A stretch of DNA of 64,000 bases, from NCBI GenBank assembly GCA_038748065.1, contig JBCDJG010000007.1, forward strand, positions 1 through 64,000, read 5' to 3'. Origin of the DNA: JBCDJG01 sp038748065 (GTDB lineage: Bacteria; Pseudomonadota; Gammaproteobacteria; Pseudomonadales; Halieaceae). Below are positions 18,412 through 27,801 of the stretch, one piece after another (positions within the stretch are counted from its first letter, which is position 1; each line of letters begins with the position of its first letter). A program made the translations under genes and the position numbers. Below the pieces are notes generated by a model. The model ran no database searches and was not told where the DNA came from. It was given only the letters and a program-made list of their open reading frames with translations.

Positions 18412-19074
18412 TCAGGCGCCCTCCTCTACGGCCGTGTGGCGAGCCATTTTGAAGTCAGGCTCTTCCACTTGATCCTTCTGCCAGCTGCGCAGCGCCCAGA
18501 TAAACAGGCCAATGAGGAAGAAGGCACTGGGCGGCAGGAGTAGCAGGCCATTGGGGTTGTACCAGCCGCCCTCGGTCACCAAAGGCAGTATCTCGATGCC
18601 AAACAACTTCCCGGAGCCAAATAGCTCACGTACGAAACCCACAGAAAGCAGTACAACCGAGTAGCCAAGACCATTGCCGATCCCATCCATCAAGCTGGGT
18701 ATAGGCGGGTTCTTCATGGCAAAGGCTTCAGCGCGGCCCATCACAATGCAGTTAGTAATGATCAGGCCCACAAAGACCGACAGCTGTTTGCTGATCTCGT
18801 AGGCCACTGCTTTAAGTACTTCGTCGACCAGGATTACCAGCGAGGCAATAATGGTCATCTGGACGATGATGCGAATTGCACCAGGAACGTGGTTCCTGAT
18901 CATCGAGATGAAGAGATTGGAAAAAGCGGTAACAAAGGTCAGCGCGATACACATCACCACGGTGACCTGCATCGAGGAGGTGACCGCCAGCGCAGAGCAA
19001 ATCCCGAGGATCTGCAGCGCGATGGGGTTGTTCTTGAAAACGGGCGCCGTGAGGCTTTCTTTCATAGTAGACAT
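18412..19074 (-). CDS. nqrD: Na+-translocating NADH:quinone reductase subunit D
   Basis: Six-helix membrane subunit, 220 aa from the chosen ATG, which has GAGG eight bases upstream; the in-frame Met at 19104 lies inside nqrC. The motif ITNCIVMGRAEAFA carries the conserved Cys that helps bind the iron between NqrD and NqrE. Its C-terminal tail is more hydrophilic. It fits between nqrC and nqrE with almost no spacing. Confidence 0.97.
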   Translation of the reverse strand: MSTMKESLTAPVFKNNPIALQILGICSALAVTSSMQVTVVMCIALTFVTAFSNLFISMIRNHVPGAIRIIVQMTIIASLVILVDEVLKAVAYEISKQLSVFVGLIITNCIVMGRAEAFAMKNPPIPSLMDGIGNGLGYSVVLLSVGFVRELFGSGKLFGIEILPLVTEGGWYNPNGLLLLPPSAFFLIGLFIWALRSWQKDQVEEPDFKMARHTAVEEGA

Positions 19075-19075
19075 A

Positions 19076-19852
19076 TCAGGCCTCGCCTTTACGCAGGTTA
19101 TCAAGGAAGGGCGCGAAACCCTCGTCGCCCAGCCAGAATTGGACCAGGTTGGTTACGCCGCGCGCGGTGAGTGTCGCACCAGACAAGCCGTCCACCTCCC
19201 AACTCGCGTTCGGGCTGCTGCTATCTACGGCACCCTTAACCAGGCCGAGCGCGACCTCGCCATCCCGGTACACCTGCTTGCCGGGCCACAGTGATTTCCA
19301 GCGAGGGTTGTCGACCTCACCGCCCAGGCCAGGGGTTTCGCCATGGTCATAAAAACCCAGTCCCGCTACGGTGTTGGTATCGGACTCCAGGGCGATGAAA
19401 CCATAAAGCGTTGACCAGAGCCCATAGCCGCGAATTGGCAAGATAATTTTGTCCGTCTCGCCAGCGTTGTCTTGCACCAGGTAGACCAGCGAATAATGTT
19501 CGCGCCGCTGTATTTTCGCGATGTCCTGATCTGCGCTCAGCTTGTCCGAGTTCGTCGCTTCCTTCGACGCTTTCCTCTGGTCATAGCCGGCCGCTTCAAT
19601 ATCTTCCGTGAAGCGGCCAGTGCGCAGATCCACAACGCGTGTCGAGACACCCGCAAACTGCTCCTCAACTGAACGGCCCTCTTCCAACAAGCCCGCCGCC
19701 GCGAGGATATTGCGCTTCATGTCCAGGCTCTTGTTGGCCTGCTGCGCCGGCTTGAGAATAATAGCTGCCGTGGAAACCACCACCGAGCACACAATGCACA
19801 GTGCAAAGGCTACCGTCAGGATTTTCTTGATACTGTCATTACCACTAGACAC
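19076..19852 (-). CDS. nqrC: Na+-translocating NADH:quinone reductase subunit C
   Basis: NqrC carries a covalent FMN in its periplasmic domain. The 258-aa protein has one N-terminal helix (about 10-32) and the flavinylation motif DGLSGAT with acceptor Thr at about 227, close to Thr225 of Vibrio cholerae NqrC. The motif LPIRGYGLWSTLYGFIAL is also typical. The start codon is GTG, overlapping the nqrB stop by eight bases (GTGTCTAG). Confidence 0.97.
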   Translation of the reverse strand: MSSGNDSIKKILTVAFALCIVCSVVVSTAAIILKPAQQANKSLDMKRNILAAAGLLEEGRSVEEQFAGVSTRVVDLRTGRFTEDIEAAGYDQRKASKEATNSDKLSADQDIAKIQRREHYSLVYLVQDNAGETDKIILPIRGYGLWSTLYGFIALESDTNTVAGLGFYDHGETPGLGGEVDNPRWKSLWPGKQVYRDGEVALGLVKGAVDSSSPNASWEVDGLSGATLTARGVTNLVQFWLGDEGFAPFLDNLRKGEA

Positions 19853-21038
19853 GCGCCAGCCTCCGCTTTATGTTGGCCTGCACCACAAAGTGGTCCATGA
19901 GTGGCGCAAACAGGTTAGCGAACAGGATCGCCAGCATAATGCCCTCAGGGAAGGCCGGATTAACAACCCGGATGAGCACTGTCATCACACCTACTAGAAT
20001 GCCAAACGCCCACTTGCCGCCGTCGGTCATGGCGGATGAAACCGGATCCGTGGCCATAAACATCATGCCGAACGAGAATCCGCCAACGGCGAGATGCCAG
20101 TACCAGGGCATGGCGAACGCCAGGTTACTGTCGGAACCAACAAAGTTGAGGAAACTTGAAAAGATGAACATGCCGAGGAAGACGCCGGCAACGATTCGCC
20201 AGGAGGCGATTCTCGCCACCAGCAGAAACGCGCCGCCCAGCAAGACCATAAGCGTAGAGGTCTCACCAATAGAGCCCGGGATATTGCCCAGGAAGGCATC
20301 CCACCAGGACCATTGCGCCTGCAGTGCCGCCATGCCTTCTGACGCCACCACCGATAGCGGTGTCGCCGCTGTATAGCCATCCACTGCGACCCAGACAGAG
20401 TCACCTGATAGCTGTGCCGGATAGGCAAAGTACAAAAAAGCGCGGCCTGTGAGGGCGGGATTGAGGAAGTTTTTCCCCGTGCCCCCAAACACTTCCTTGC
20501 CAATAACGACGCCAAAGCTGATGCCGAGCGCCGCTTGCCATAGCGGCAGGTCCGGTGGGCAGATCAACGCAAACAGTATGGAGGTCACAAAAAAACCTTC
20601 ATTGACCTCATGGCCGCGTTTCATTGCAAACAACACTTCCCAGAAGCCGCCCACCACGAAGGTGACGATATAGATGGGCAGGAAGTGCACCGCACCAAAC
20701 CAGAAACAGTGCCACAGGTTGCCCGAATCATAGCCACCAAGCAGGCCGATCAGCCAACCCTGGTAGCCGTCCAGCCCCTGCCCTGCGGCCATGACTGAGG
20801 TCGCCTGGAAGCCCAGGTTATACATCCCGTAGAACATGGCCGGGAAGACCGCTAGCCAAACGGTGATCATGATGCGTTTAAGATCAACGCCATCACGCAC
20901 ATGGGCAGTGCTCTTGGTAACGTGTGAAGGCGAATAAAAAATTGTATCTACCGCCTCATACAGGGCGTACCAGTTCTGCAGCTTGCCGCCTTCCTGGAAA
21001 TGGTGCTCGACGTCGTCGAGAACTTTACGCAGTCCCAC
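19845..21038 (-). CDS. nqrB: Na+-translocating NADH:quinone reductase subunit B
   Basis: The largest membrane subunit, 397 aa with about ten helices, and the site of Na+ translocation and quinone reduction. The covalent FMN site is DGYTAAT (acceptor Thr near 226), a variant of the usual DG-x-S/T-G/A-A-T pattern with Ala where many have Gly. Other family motifs are GKEVFGGTGKNFLNPALTGRA (split as GKEVFGG and NPALTGRA) and MATDPVSSAMT. It lies three bases after nqrA. Confidence 0.97.
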   Translation of the reverse strand: MGLRKVLDDVEHHFQEGGKLQNWYALYEAVDTIFYSPSHVTKSTAHVRDGVDLKRIMITVWLAVFPAMFYGMYNLGFQATSVMAAGQGLDGYQGWLIGLLGGYDSGNLWHCFWFGAVHFLPIYIVTFVVGGFWEVLFAMKRGHEVNEGFFVTSILFALICPPDLPLWQAALGISFGVVIGKEVFGGTGKNFLNPALTGRAFLYFAYPAQLSGDSVWVAVDGYTAATPLSVVASEGMAALQAQWSWWDAFLGNIPGSIGETSTLMVLLGGAFLLVARIASWRIVAGVFLGMFIFSSFLNFVGSDSNLAFAMPWYWHLAVGGFSFGMMFMATDPVSSAMTDGGKWAFGILVGVMTVLIRVVNPAFPEGIMLAILFANLFAPLMDHFVVQANIKRRLARV

Positions 21039-21041
21039 TCT

Positions 21042-22385
21042 TTACCCCTCCTTCTCGATGCGTGTCAGATTGTCCCTGAGAATCGGCCCATATTCGTACT
21101 TGCCGGAACAGACATAGGTGCACAGCGCGAGATCTTCCTCTTCCAGTTCCAGCGCGCCCAGGGCCTGGGCAGTTTCCGTATCGCCTACGATCAGCGAGCG
21201 CAGCAGCTGCGTTGGCAGGATATCCAGCGGCATCACTTTTTCGAAATTACCCGTCGGTACCATGGCGCGTTCAGAGCCATTAGTGTTGGTATTCATAGGG
21301 AGCGGCTTGAGGCCGAAAAAGCTGCTGATATAAATCCCCATATTCGAGTGCCGGTTTGCGCCCGGAGACAGCCAGCCCATAAACTCGCGCTTACGGCCCT
21401 CCATGAGCACGCTGACCTGGCTGTGATAGCGCCCGAGATAGGCCGTGGCGGTATTTGTGCCGCGTCCGCCCAGCACAGAGCCGGAGATGATGCGATTTTC
21501 GCCATCCTTGACTTCACCGGCGCAGAGGGCGGTGAGATCGACGCCCAGCCGCGTGCGCAACAGGCGCGGCCTGTCTACCTGCGGCCCACCAAGGGCGATA
21601 ACGCGCTGCGTGTAAAGACGGCCGTCAAGAAATAGTCGGCCGATAGCGATGACATCCTGATAGCCAATGGTCCAGACAACCCTTGCCAGGCTGGCACCCT
21701 CGAGAAAGTGAATATGAGTACCGGCAAGGCCCGCCGGGTGCGGCCCACCAAACTCCGCCCTTTCGATCGTGGCGCCGTCGGCAACCGGAATCTCAGCGCC
21801 AGCGGCCGTACAAACGTAAACTTTGCCAGCGGTCAGCTTGGCGAGCAGCTCCTGACCCAATTTGAAGGCTTCGCCTTGCTCGGCGATCACGACCGCAGGG
21901 TCAGCCGCCAAGGGGTGCGTGTCGATGGCGGTGACAAAAATAGCGGCGGCTTCGTCGCTCGTGCCAGGTACTTTGCTGTAGGGGCGTGTGCGCAATGCCG
22001 TCCATAGCCCGCTTTCAAGGAGCTGCTCACGCACCGCAGCCGGCTGCAGCGCCCGAATGCCCGTGGCATCATACTGTCCGAACTGCTCATGATCATCGCC
22101 ATCCAGTTCGATAACAACGGACTGCAGTACGCGCCGCGCGCCGCGGTTAATTGCCGCAACGGTGCCAGCACCCGGCGCGGTGTAGTTGATGCCTTCTGTC
22201 TTTTTGTCGGAGAAAAGGACCTGACCTTCCTTGACGCGATCACCCTCGCGGACGGCCATCGTTGGCTTCATGCCAATGTAATCGAAGCCCACCAGGGCCA
22301 CGGCGCGCGCTGCCGGCGCGTCTTCTATCACCTGCTCAGGACCACCCTCGATCGGGATGTCCATGCCCCTCTTAACTTTGATCAT
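21042..22385 (-). CDS. nqrA: Na+-translocating NADH:quinone reductase subunit A
   Basis: First gene of the nqr operon; a 447-aa soluble subunit that docks on NqrB at the cytoplasmic face and contributes to quinone binding. N-terminal GGPEQVIEDAPAARAVALVG, TAPGAGTV and the C-terminal CTYVCSGKYEYGPILRDNL-type sequence (with CTYVCSGKYEYG) are characteristic. The ATG has AGG five bases upstream. The 264 bases between it and gap (22386-22649) contain no gene and should hold the operon promoter; I could not fix its boxes with confidence. Confidence 0.97.
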   Translation of the reverse strand: MIKVKRGMDIPIEGGPEQVIEDAPAARAVALVGFDYIGMKPTMAVREGDRVKEGQVLFSDKKTEGINYTAPGAGTVAAINRGARRVLQSVVIELDGDDHEQFGQYDATGIRALQPAAVREQLLESGLWTALRTRPYSKVPGTSDEAAAIFVTAIDTHPLAADPAVVIAEQGEAFKLGQELLAKLTAGKVYVCTAAGAEIPVADGATIERAEFGGPHPAGLAGTHIHFLEGASLARVVWTIGYQDVIAIGRLFLDGRLYTQRVIALGGPQVDRPRLLRTRLGVDLTALCAGEVKDGENRIISGSVLGGRGTNTATAYLGRYHSQVSVLMEGRKREFMGWLSPGANRHSNMGIYISSFFGLKPLPMNTNTNGSERAMVPTGNFEKVMPLDILPTQLLRSLIVGDTETAQALGALELEEEDLALCTYVCSGKYEYGPILRDNLTRIEKEG

Positions 22386-22649
22386 ACAACCTGCCTAAAC
22401 GGAACGGTGTTTCAACGCGACCGAGGAATCCAAGCTCTTGATTTAAAAAGCTTTTTGGGCGTTAACTGCGGGAGCGAGCAAGATACTTTTTGCCCGGCTC
22501 CAGGCACCCTGACCCAGGCCGCGCGCATTATAGCCAAGCGCCCGCGAAAAGGCCACTGACACGGCCATTCAATTGATTGATTTTGAACAGGTTTTAAGGC
22601 CCCTGACCGAGGCCACTGCTAACAGCCCAGTAGCTACCCTGCTCCTCGC

Positions 22650-24119
22650 CTATTCTTCGCGCGGGTAGGTCGCGTACTTGATCCCGGCCATCTGCTCCAG
22701 AATGCGATGCACCTGGCAGCTGTAGCCGAATTCATTGTCATACCAGAGGTATACGACGGCCTGCGTGCCATTCACGATGGTCGCCTGCGCATCAAACACG
22801 CAGGCCGTTCGAGAGCCGACAAAATCGCTGGAAACAACCTCCGGCGAGTTGGAGAAATCGATTTGCTTGCGCATACCTGAGTGCAAGGCCATGCTGCGCA
22901 TGTACTCGTTGAGCTCCTCGCTGCTGGTCTCCCTGCCCAGGGTCAAATTGAGTATGGCCATGGACACGTTCGGCGTTGGTACACGAATCGCATTGCCCGT
23001 CAGCTTACCAGCGAGCTGCGGCAACACCTTGGCCACAGCCTTGGCGGCACCCGTCTCTGTAAGCACCATGTTCAGCGGCGCACCGCGGCCGCGCCGGTTT
23101 GCCTTGTGATAATTGTCGATGAGGTTCTGATCGTTAGTGTAGGCGTGCACGGTTTCGACATGGCCACTGGTGATACCGTACTCGTCATCAAGCGCCTTGA
23201 GCGGCGGCACAATGGCGTTGGTTGTACAGGAGGCGGCGGAGATGATTCTGTCCTCCTCGCCAACGATTTCATTATTAATGCCGGCAACCACGTTCTTCAT
23301 GTCGCCCTTGCCCGGTGCGGTCAGAATGACCTTGCTTGCGCCCTTGCTTCGCAAATGCAGCGACAGACCTGCCTCGTCTCGCCACACGCCCGTGTTATCA
23401 ATAATGATCGCATCGTTAATGCCATAGGCCGTGTAGTCGATCGTATCGGGTGAGTCAGCGTAAATGACCTTCACCTCGTTGCCGTTGGCGACGAAGGACT
23501 CGCGCTCTTCGTCAACGCGAATGGTGCCATTAAACGCGCCGTGCACCGAGTCGCGGCGCAGCAGGCTGGCGCGCTTGACGATGTCGTTGGGCGCTTTGCC
23601 CTTGCGCACCACGATAGCCCGTAAACGCAGGTTATCGCCGCCGTCGGTCTTCTCTATCAGGATACGGGCCATAAGCCGGCCAATTCGCCCAAAGCCGTAT
23701 AGCACCACGTCCCTGGGCTGTTCGACGGGCCGGCCTTGCGCACCGATGAGATCTGCCAGCTCGCGCTGCACATATTCCCGGGGGCTCAGGCCTTCGCCTT
23801 CGCCTTTATCGTAGTAGCGAACGGAAAGCCGGCCGACATCAATGTGCGCGGGGCCCAGGTCAAGCTCACTGAGCGCCGTCAATATCGGAAAGGTCTCGAA
23901 CTCTGAAAGTTCATTCTTCTCTACCTGCCGCACATAGCGGTGGATCTTCATGATCTCAAGCACAGACTGGTTGACCAGGGAGCGACCGTAGATATAGCAC
24001 TTGACGTTTTTTTCTCGCGACAGCTGGCCCACCAACGGGATCATGCCCTCGGCCAGTGCCTCACGTTCTTTCCAGTCTTTGAAGTAGTCTGCGGGGCGTT
24101 CTCGCTTGCGTTCGTTCAC
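22650..24119 (-). CDS. gap: Glyceraldehyde-3-phosphate dehydrogenase with N-terminal extension
   Basis: The protein is 489 aa, about 150 longer than classical GAPDH. Residues 1-135 are an extension without a recognised domain; the Rossmann motif GFGRIGR begins at 142 and the catalytic Cys is C298 in SAASCTTN. Such extended GAPDHs occur beside mfd in Pseudomonas and relatives. It interconverts glyceraldehyde-3-phosphate and 1,3-bisphosphoglycerate; cofactor preference and direction (glycolytic or gluconeogenic) cannot be fixed from the sequence. It is divergent from mfd across 217 gene-free bases (24120-24336). Confidence 0.93.
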   Translation of the reverse strand: MNERKRERPADYFKDWKEREALAEGMIPLVGQLSREKNVKCYIYGRSLVNQSVLEIMKIHRYVRQVEKNELSEFETFPILTALSELDLGPAHIDVGRLSVRYYDKGEGEGLSPREYVQRELADLIGAQGRPVEQPRDVVLYGFGRIGRLMARILIEKTDGGDNLRLRAIVVRKGKAPNDIVKRASLLRRDSVHGAFNGTIRVDEERESFVANGNEVKVIYADSPDTIDYTAYGINDAIIIDNTGVWRDEAGLSLHLRSKGASKVILTAPGKGDMKNVVAGINNEIVGEEDRIISAASCTTNAIVPPLKALDDEYGITSGHVETVHAYTNDQNLIDNYHKANRRGRGAPLNMVLTETGAAKAVAKVLPQLAGKLTGNAIRVPTPNVSMAILNLTLGRETSSEELNEYMRSMALHSGMRKQIDFSNSPEVVSSDFVGSRTACVFDAQATIVNGTQAVVYLWYDNEFGYSCQVHRILEQMAGIKYATYPREE

Positions 24120-24336
24120 CTTGCGGGTGTCTCCAGTCTCCGGTGCGGGCGCGTATTATCCGGCTTCACCTTTCTCCACGCAAGATGGGTGCAGACAAGC
24201 AACATCCGCGCACAAAAGGTAGCTCCGGGGAACTTGCGTCATATTCACACCGCCATCTTCAGCTTGGAGGCTAGAGTCAGGCACCATTACAATAGGCGTC
24301 CTTTTTCGCAGGCCGCGCGCAACTTTCCTGACAGTC

Positions 24337-27300
24337 ATGTTCTTTAAAGATCTCATCGACAGCACCCCCTGGCCCGAAAATCTCGGGAGCCGTACGGCCT
24401 TTGGCCCATTTTACGGCGCCGCAGACTGCTGCTGCATTGCAGAGCTTGCAAGCGTTCAACGCATGCTGGTTGTGGTGACGCCCGATACGAGCATGGCTCT
24501 CACACTGGAGCGAGAGCTGCCATTTTACCTGAGCCAGGAAACCGAGGTGCTGGTATTCCCAGACTGGGAGACCCTGCCCTATGACAACTTCTCACCGCAC
24601 CAGGATATAGTCTCAGAGCGCCTGCGCACCCTGCATCGCCTGCCGCAACTGGATAGCGGCGTCCTTCTCGTGCCAATCCCGACCCTGATGCACCGCCTCG
24701 CGCCCACCGCCTATCTGGCTGGCTCCAGCCTGGTGCTTGAGCCCGGGCAGGAGCTGGATATCGAGAGCTTCCGCCGCAACCTGGAGCGCAATGGCTATCG
24801 TCATGTGGACACGGTGTATGAGCATGGCGAATTTGCGTTGCGCGGCAGCCTGCTGGATATCTATCCGATGGGCAGCCCCCTGCCCTTTCGTATTGATCTG
24901 CTGGACAACGAAGTCGATACCTTGCGCACCTTCGATCCGGAAACGCAGCGCACTATTGATCGCGTCGACAACATCGATCTGCTTCCAGCCCGTGAATTCC
25001 CCTTGAACAGCATTGGTATAGGCCGCTTCCAGATGGCGTTTTATGACGCCTTTGACGTCGACCCTGATAACTGTCCGATCTATAACGAGGTCAGCGCAGG
25101 ACGGGCCCCGGGCGGCTCTGAGTACTACCTGCCGCTGTTCTTCGACGAGTGCGCAGACCTGTTTGACTACCTACCCGCGGGCAGTTCTGTTATCGCGCTG
25201 GGCGATTACCACGGCGCGGCGGAACGCTTCTGGGGCGAGGTCAATGAGCGGCACAGCGAGTACGGCATCGACCCGCGCCACCCGCTGTTACCACCCTCAC
25301 GCTGCTTTTTGCCGGTGGAAGAGCTGTTTTCCAGGCTCGGGCAGCATGCCGTGCTGGAATTACGCACCAGCCCCGACGCCCCCACCCACAAGACCAGCCC
25401 GGCTCGAGAGCCCGAGCAGCTGCGAGGCGAAGACGGCCAGGCGGGCACCGCCCGGCTGGCTGCCTTGCTTGCGGAGAGACAGGCGCCAACACTGCTGGTC
25501 GCCGAATCCGCCGGACGCCGTGAAATCCTGCTGGAGTCGCTGGCCGCTCATGGACTTGAGCCAACGAGCGTTGCGGACTGGCAAGACTTCCTTGCTACTA
25601 AAGCGGCCTTTGCAATTGCCACAGCGCCGCTCGGCAGAGGGCTGCTCCTCGGGGAAGATCAGCCAGCCCTGATCAGCGAGTCACAGCTTTTTGGCGATCG
25701 AGTCGCGCAGCGCAGGCGCAGGCAGCGCAGCGACGAAGCCACGCAGGCAAACGTGTTCAGGGATATCAATGAGCTGCGCGATGGCGCACCGGTGGTTCAT
25801 CTGGAACACGGAGTGGGCCGCTATCTCGGCCTGCAATCGCTGACGGTTGACGGGCAGGAGAACGAATTCCTGACGCTGGAGTATGCCCAGGGCTCAAAAC
25901 TCTATGTACCCGTTGCTTCGTTGCACCTGATCAGCCGCTATGCCGGTGCCGATCCGGAGCTCGCCCCGCTGCATCGCCTGGGTTCGGACCAGTGGGAGAA
26001 AGCCCGGCGCAAAGCCAGTGAAAGGGCCAGCGATGTCGCCGCACAGTTACTCGAGGTCTATGCCCGACGCGAGGCGCGGGAAGGCTTTGCCTATTCGCTG
26101 GATGAGCCGGGCTACCAGCGCTTTGCCGGCGCTTTTCCCTTCGAGGAGACACCTGACCAGGAACAGGCGATTGCCGCCGTGCTCGCGGATATGCGCGCCC
26201 CCAGGGTCATGGACCGCCTTGTTTGCGGCGATGTCGGCTTTGGTAAAACCGAAGTCGCAATGCGAGCCGCCTACCTCGCTACCAGCAATAACAAGCAAGT
26301 GGCTGTGCTAGTACCAACGACGCTGCTGGCCCAGCAGCATTTTAACTCGTTCAACGACCGCTTTGCGGGATGGCCGATCAATGTCGCTGTTGTTTCCCGC
26401 TTCCGAGGTGCCGCGGAAGTGGCGCGTATCAGCGAGCGGGTAAAGTCCGGTGAGGTCGATATTCTGATCGGCACGCATAAGCTGCTGCAGAGTGATTTTG
26501 ATTTCCAGGACCTGGGCCTGCTGATTATCGATGAGGAGCACCGCTTCGGTGTGAAGCAAAAGGAGGCGATCAAGGCCCTGCGCACTGAAGTCGATATTCT
26601 TACGCTCACTGCGACGCCGATCCCCCGGACCTTGAACATGGCGCTGGGCGGCATGCGCGATCTTTCAATCATCGCCACGCCGCCAGCGCGCCGCCTATCC
26701 ATCAAGACCTTTATCCGCGAGCACAACGTGGCCTTGGTCAAAGAAGCCATCCTTCGCGAGACGCTGCGCGGTGGGCAGGTCTACTACTTGCACAACGAGG
26801 TCAAGAGCATCGAGGAACAGGCCCGTAAGCTGCGCGAACTACTGCCCGATCTGAGTATTGCTGTCGCCCACGGTCAGATGCGCGAAACCGAACTGGAACG
26901 CGTTATGTCAGCCTTCTACCACCAGCAGCATCACATCCTGCTGTGCACGACGATTATCGAAACCGGCATCGACATCCCCAATGCCAACACCATCATCATA
27001 GAGCGTGCTGACAAGTTCGGACTGGCACAGCTACACCAGCTGCGGGGGCGCGTTGGACGCTCTCATCACCAGGCCTACGCCTATCTGCTATCGCCACCGA
27101 GAACCGCGATTACATCTGAGGCGGGCAAGCGGCTGGACGCCATTGAAGCCGCCGGCGACCTGGGTGCGGGCTATTTGCTGGCCACCCACGATCTGGAGAT
27201 TCGCGGCGCCGGCGAGCTGCTGGGTGACGAACAGAGCGGCCAGATTCACAGCGTTGGCTTCTCTTTGTACATGGACATGCTGCAGCGGGCAGTCGACTCA

Positions 27301-27801
27301 CTGAAGCGCGGCGAAATCCCGGATATTGACGCGCCGCTCGACCAAGGCACCGAAATTAATCTCCACGTGCCAGCGCTGATTCCGGAGGACTATTTGCCCG
27401 ATGTGAACTCGCGCCTCGTGCTTTACAAGCGCGTCGCCTCGGCTCGCACTGACGACGACTTGCGGGAGCTTCAGGTGGAAATGATCGACCGTTTCGGCCT
27501 TCTGCCAGAACAGGTCGGCCACCTGTTCGCCTCAGCCGGACTCAGGCTGCGCGCGGAGCGCCTGGGCATCTCTGGCATTGAGCTGGGCCCCGGTGGTGGT
27601 AGTATCGAATTCAAGCAGTCCACGGGAGTCAACCCGCTGACCCTGGTCAACCTGGTGCAATCTGATCCGCACAGCTATGCGCTGCAGGGCGGCACTCGCC
27701 TGCGCCTGCAGCAAGACCTGGCGGATGTTACGGAACGCTATCGCTACGCCGAACAGTTGCTGACGCGCTTTGCCGCTGACGTCGAGGGACAGGCAGCCTG
27801 A
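24337..27801 (+). CDS. mfd: Transcription-repair coupling factor
   Basis: Mfd removes RNA polymerase stalled at DNA lesions and recruits UvrA. The 1154-aa protein has the N-terminal UvrB-homology part, an RNA-polymerase-interacting domain (LEHGVGRYLGL and EYAQGSKLYVPV), a superfamily 2 translocase with Walker A GDVGFGKTE near 631 and DEEHRFG near 731, the TRG motif region and the C-terminal UvrA-masking domain. Length agrees with the E. coli protein (1148 aa). It overlaps csiV by one base (TGATG). uvrC, another excision-repair gene, lies elsewhere in the window. Confidence 0.98.
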   Translation: MFFKDLIDSTPWPENLGSRTAFGPFYGAADCCCIAELASVQRMLVVVTPDTSMALTLERELPFYLSQETEVLVFPDWETLPYDNFSPHQDIVSERLRTLHRLPQLDSGVLLVPIPTLMHRLAPTAYLAGSSLVLEPGQELDIESFRRNLERNGYRHVDTVYEHGEFALRGSLLDIYPMGSPLPFRIDLLDNEVDTLRTFDPETQRTIDRVDNIDLLPAREFPLNSIGIGRFQMAFYDAFDVDPDNCPIYNEVSAGRAPGGSEYYLPLFFDECADLFDYLPAGSSVIALGDYHGAAERFWGEVNERHSEYGIDPRHPLLPPSRCFLPVEELFSRLGQHAVLELRTSPDAPTHKTSPAREPEQLRGEDGQAGTARLAALLAERQAPTLLVAESAGRREILLESLAAHGLEPTSVADWQDFLATKAAFAIATAPLGRGLLLGEDQPALISESQLFGDRVAQRRRRQRSDEATQANVFRDINELRDGAPVVHLEHGVGRYLGLQSLTVDGQENEFLTLEYAQGSKLYVPVASLHLISRYAGADPELAPLHRLGSDQWEKARRKASERASDVAAQLLEVYARREAREGFAYSLDEPGYQRFAGAFPFEETPDQEQAIAAVLADMRAPRVMDRLVCGDVGFGKTEVAMRAAYLATSNNKQVAVLVPTTLLAQQHFNSFNDRFAGWPINVAVVSRFRGAAEVARISERVKSGEVDILIGTHKLLQSDFDFQDLGLLIIDEEHRFGVKQKEAIKALRTEVDILTLTATPIPRTLNMALGGMRDLSIIATPPARRLSIKTFIREHNVALVKEAILRETLRGGQVYYLHNEVKSIEEQARKLRELLPDLSIAVAHGQMRETELERVMSAFYHQQHHILLCTTIIETGIDIPNANTIIIERADKFGLAQLHQLRGRVGRSHHQAYAYLLSPPRTAITSEAGKRLDAIEAAGDLGAGYLLATHDLEIRGAGELLGDEQSGQIHSVGFSLYMDMLQRAVDSLKRGEIPDIDAPLDQGTEINLHVPALIPEDYLPDVNSRLVLYKRVASARTDDDLRELQVEMIDRFGLLPEQVGHLFASAGLRLRAERLGISGIELGPGGGSIEFKQSTGVNPLTLVNLVQSDPHSYALQGGTRLRLQQDLADVTERYRYAEQLLTRFAADVEGQAA

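Noticed and set aside
22445..22456. Palindrome AAAAAGCTTTTT upstream of nqrA
   Set aside because: It is a simple A/T palindrome with a two-pair GC centre, too weak for a terminator, and no function can be supported.
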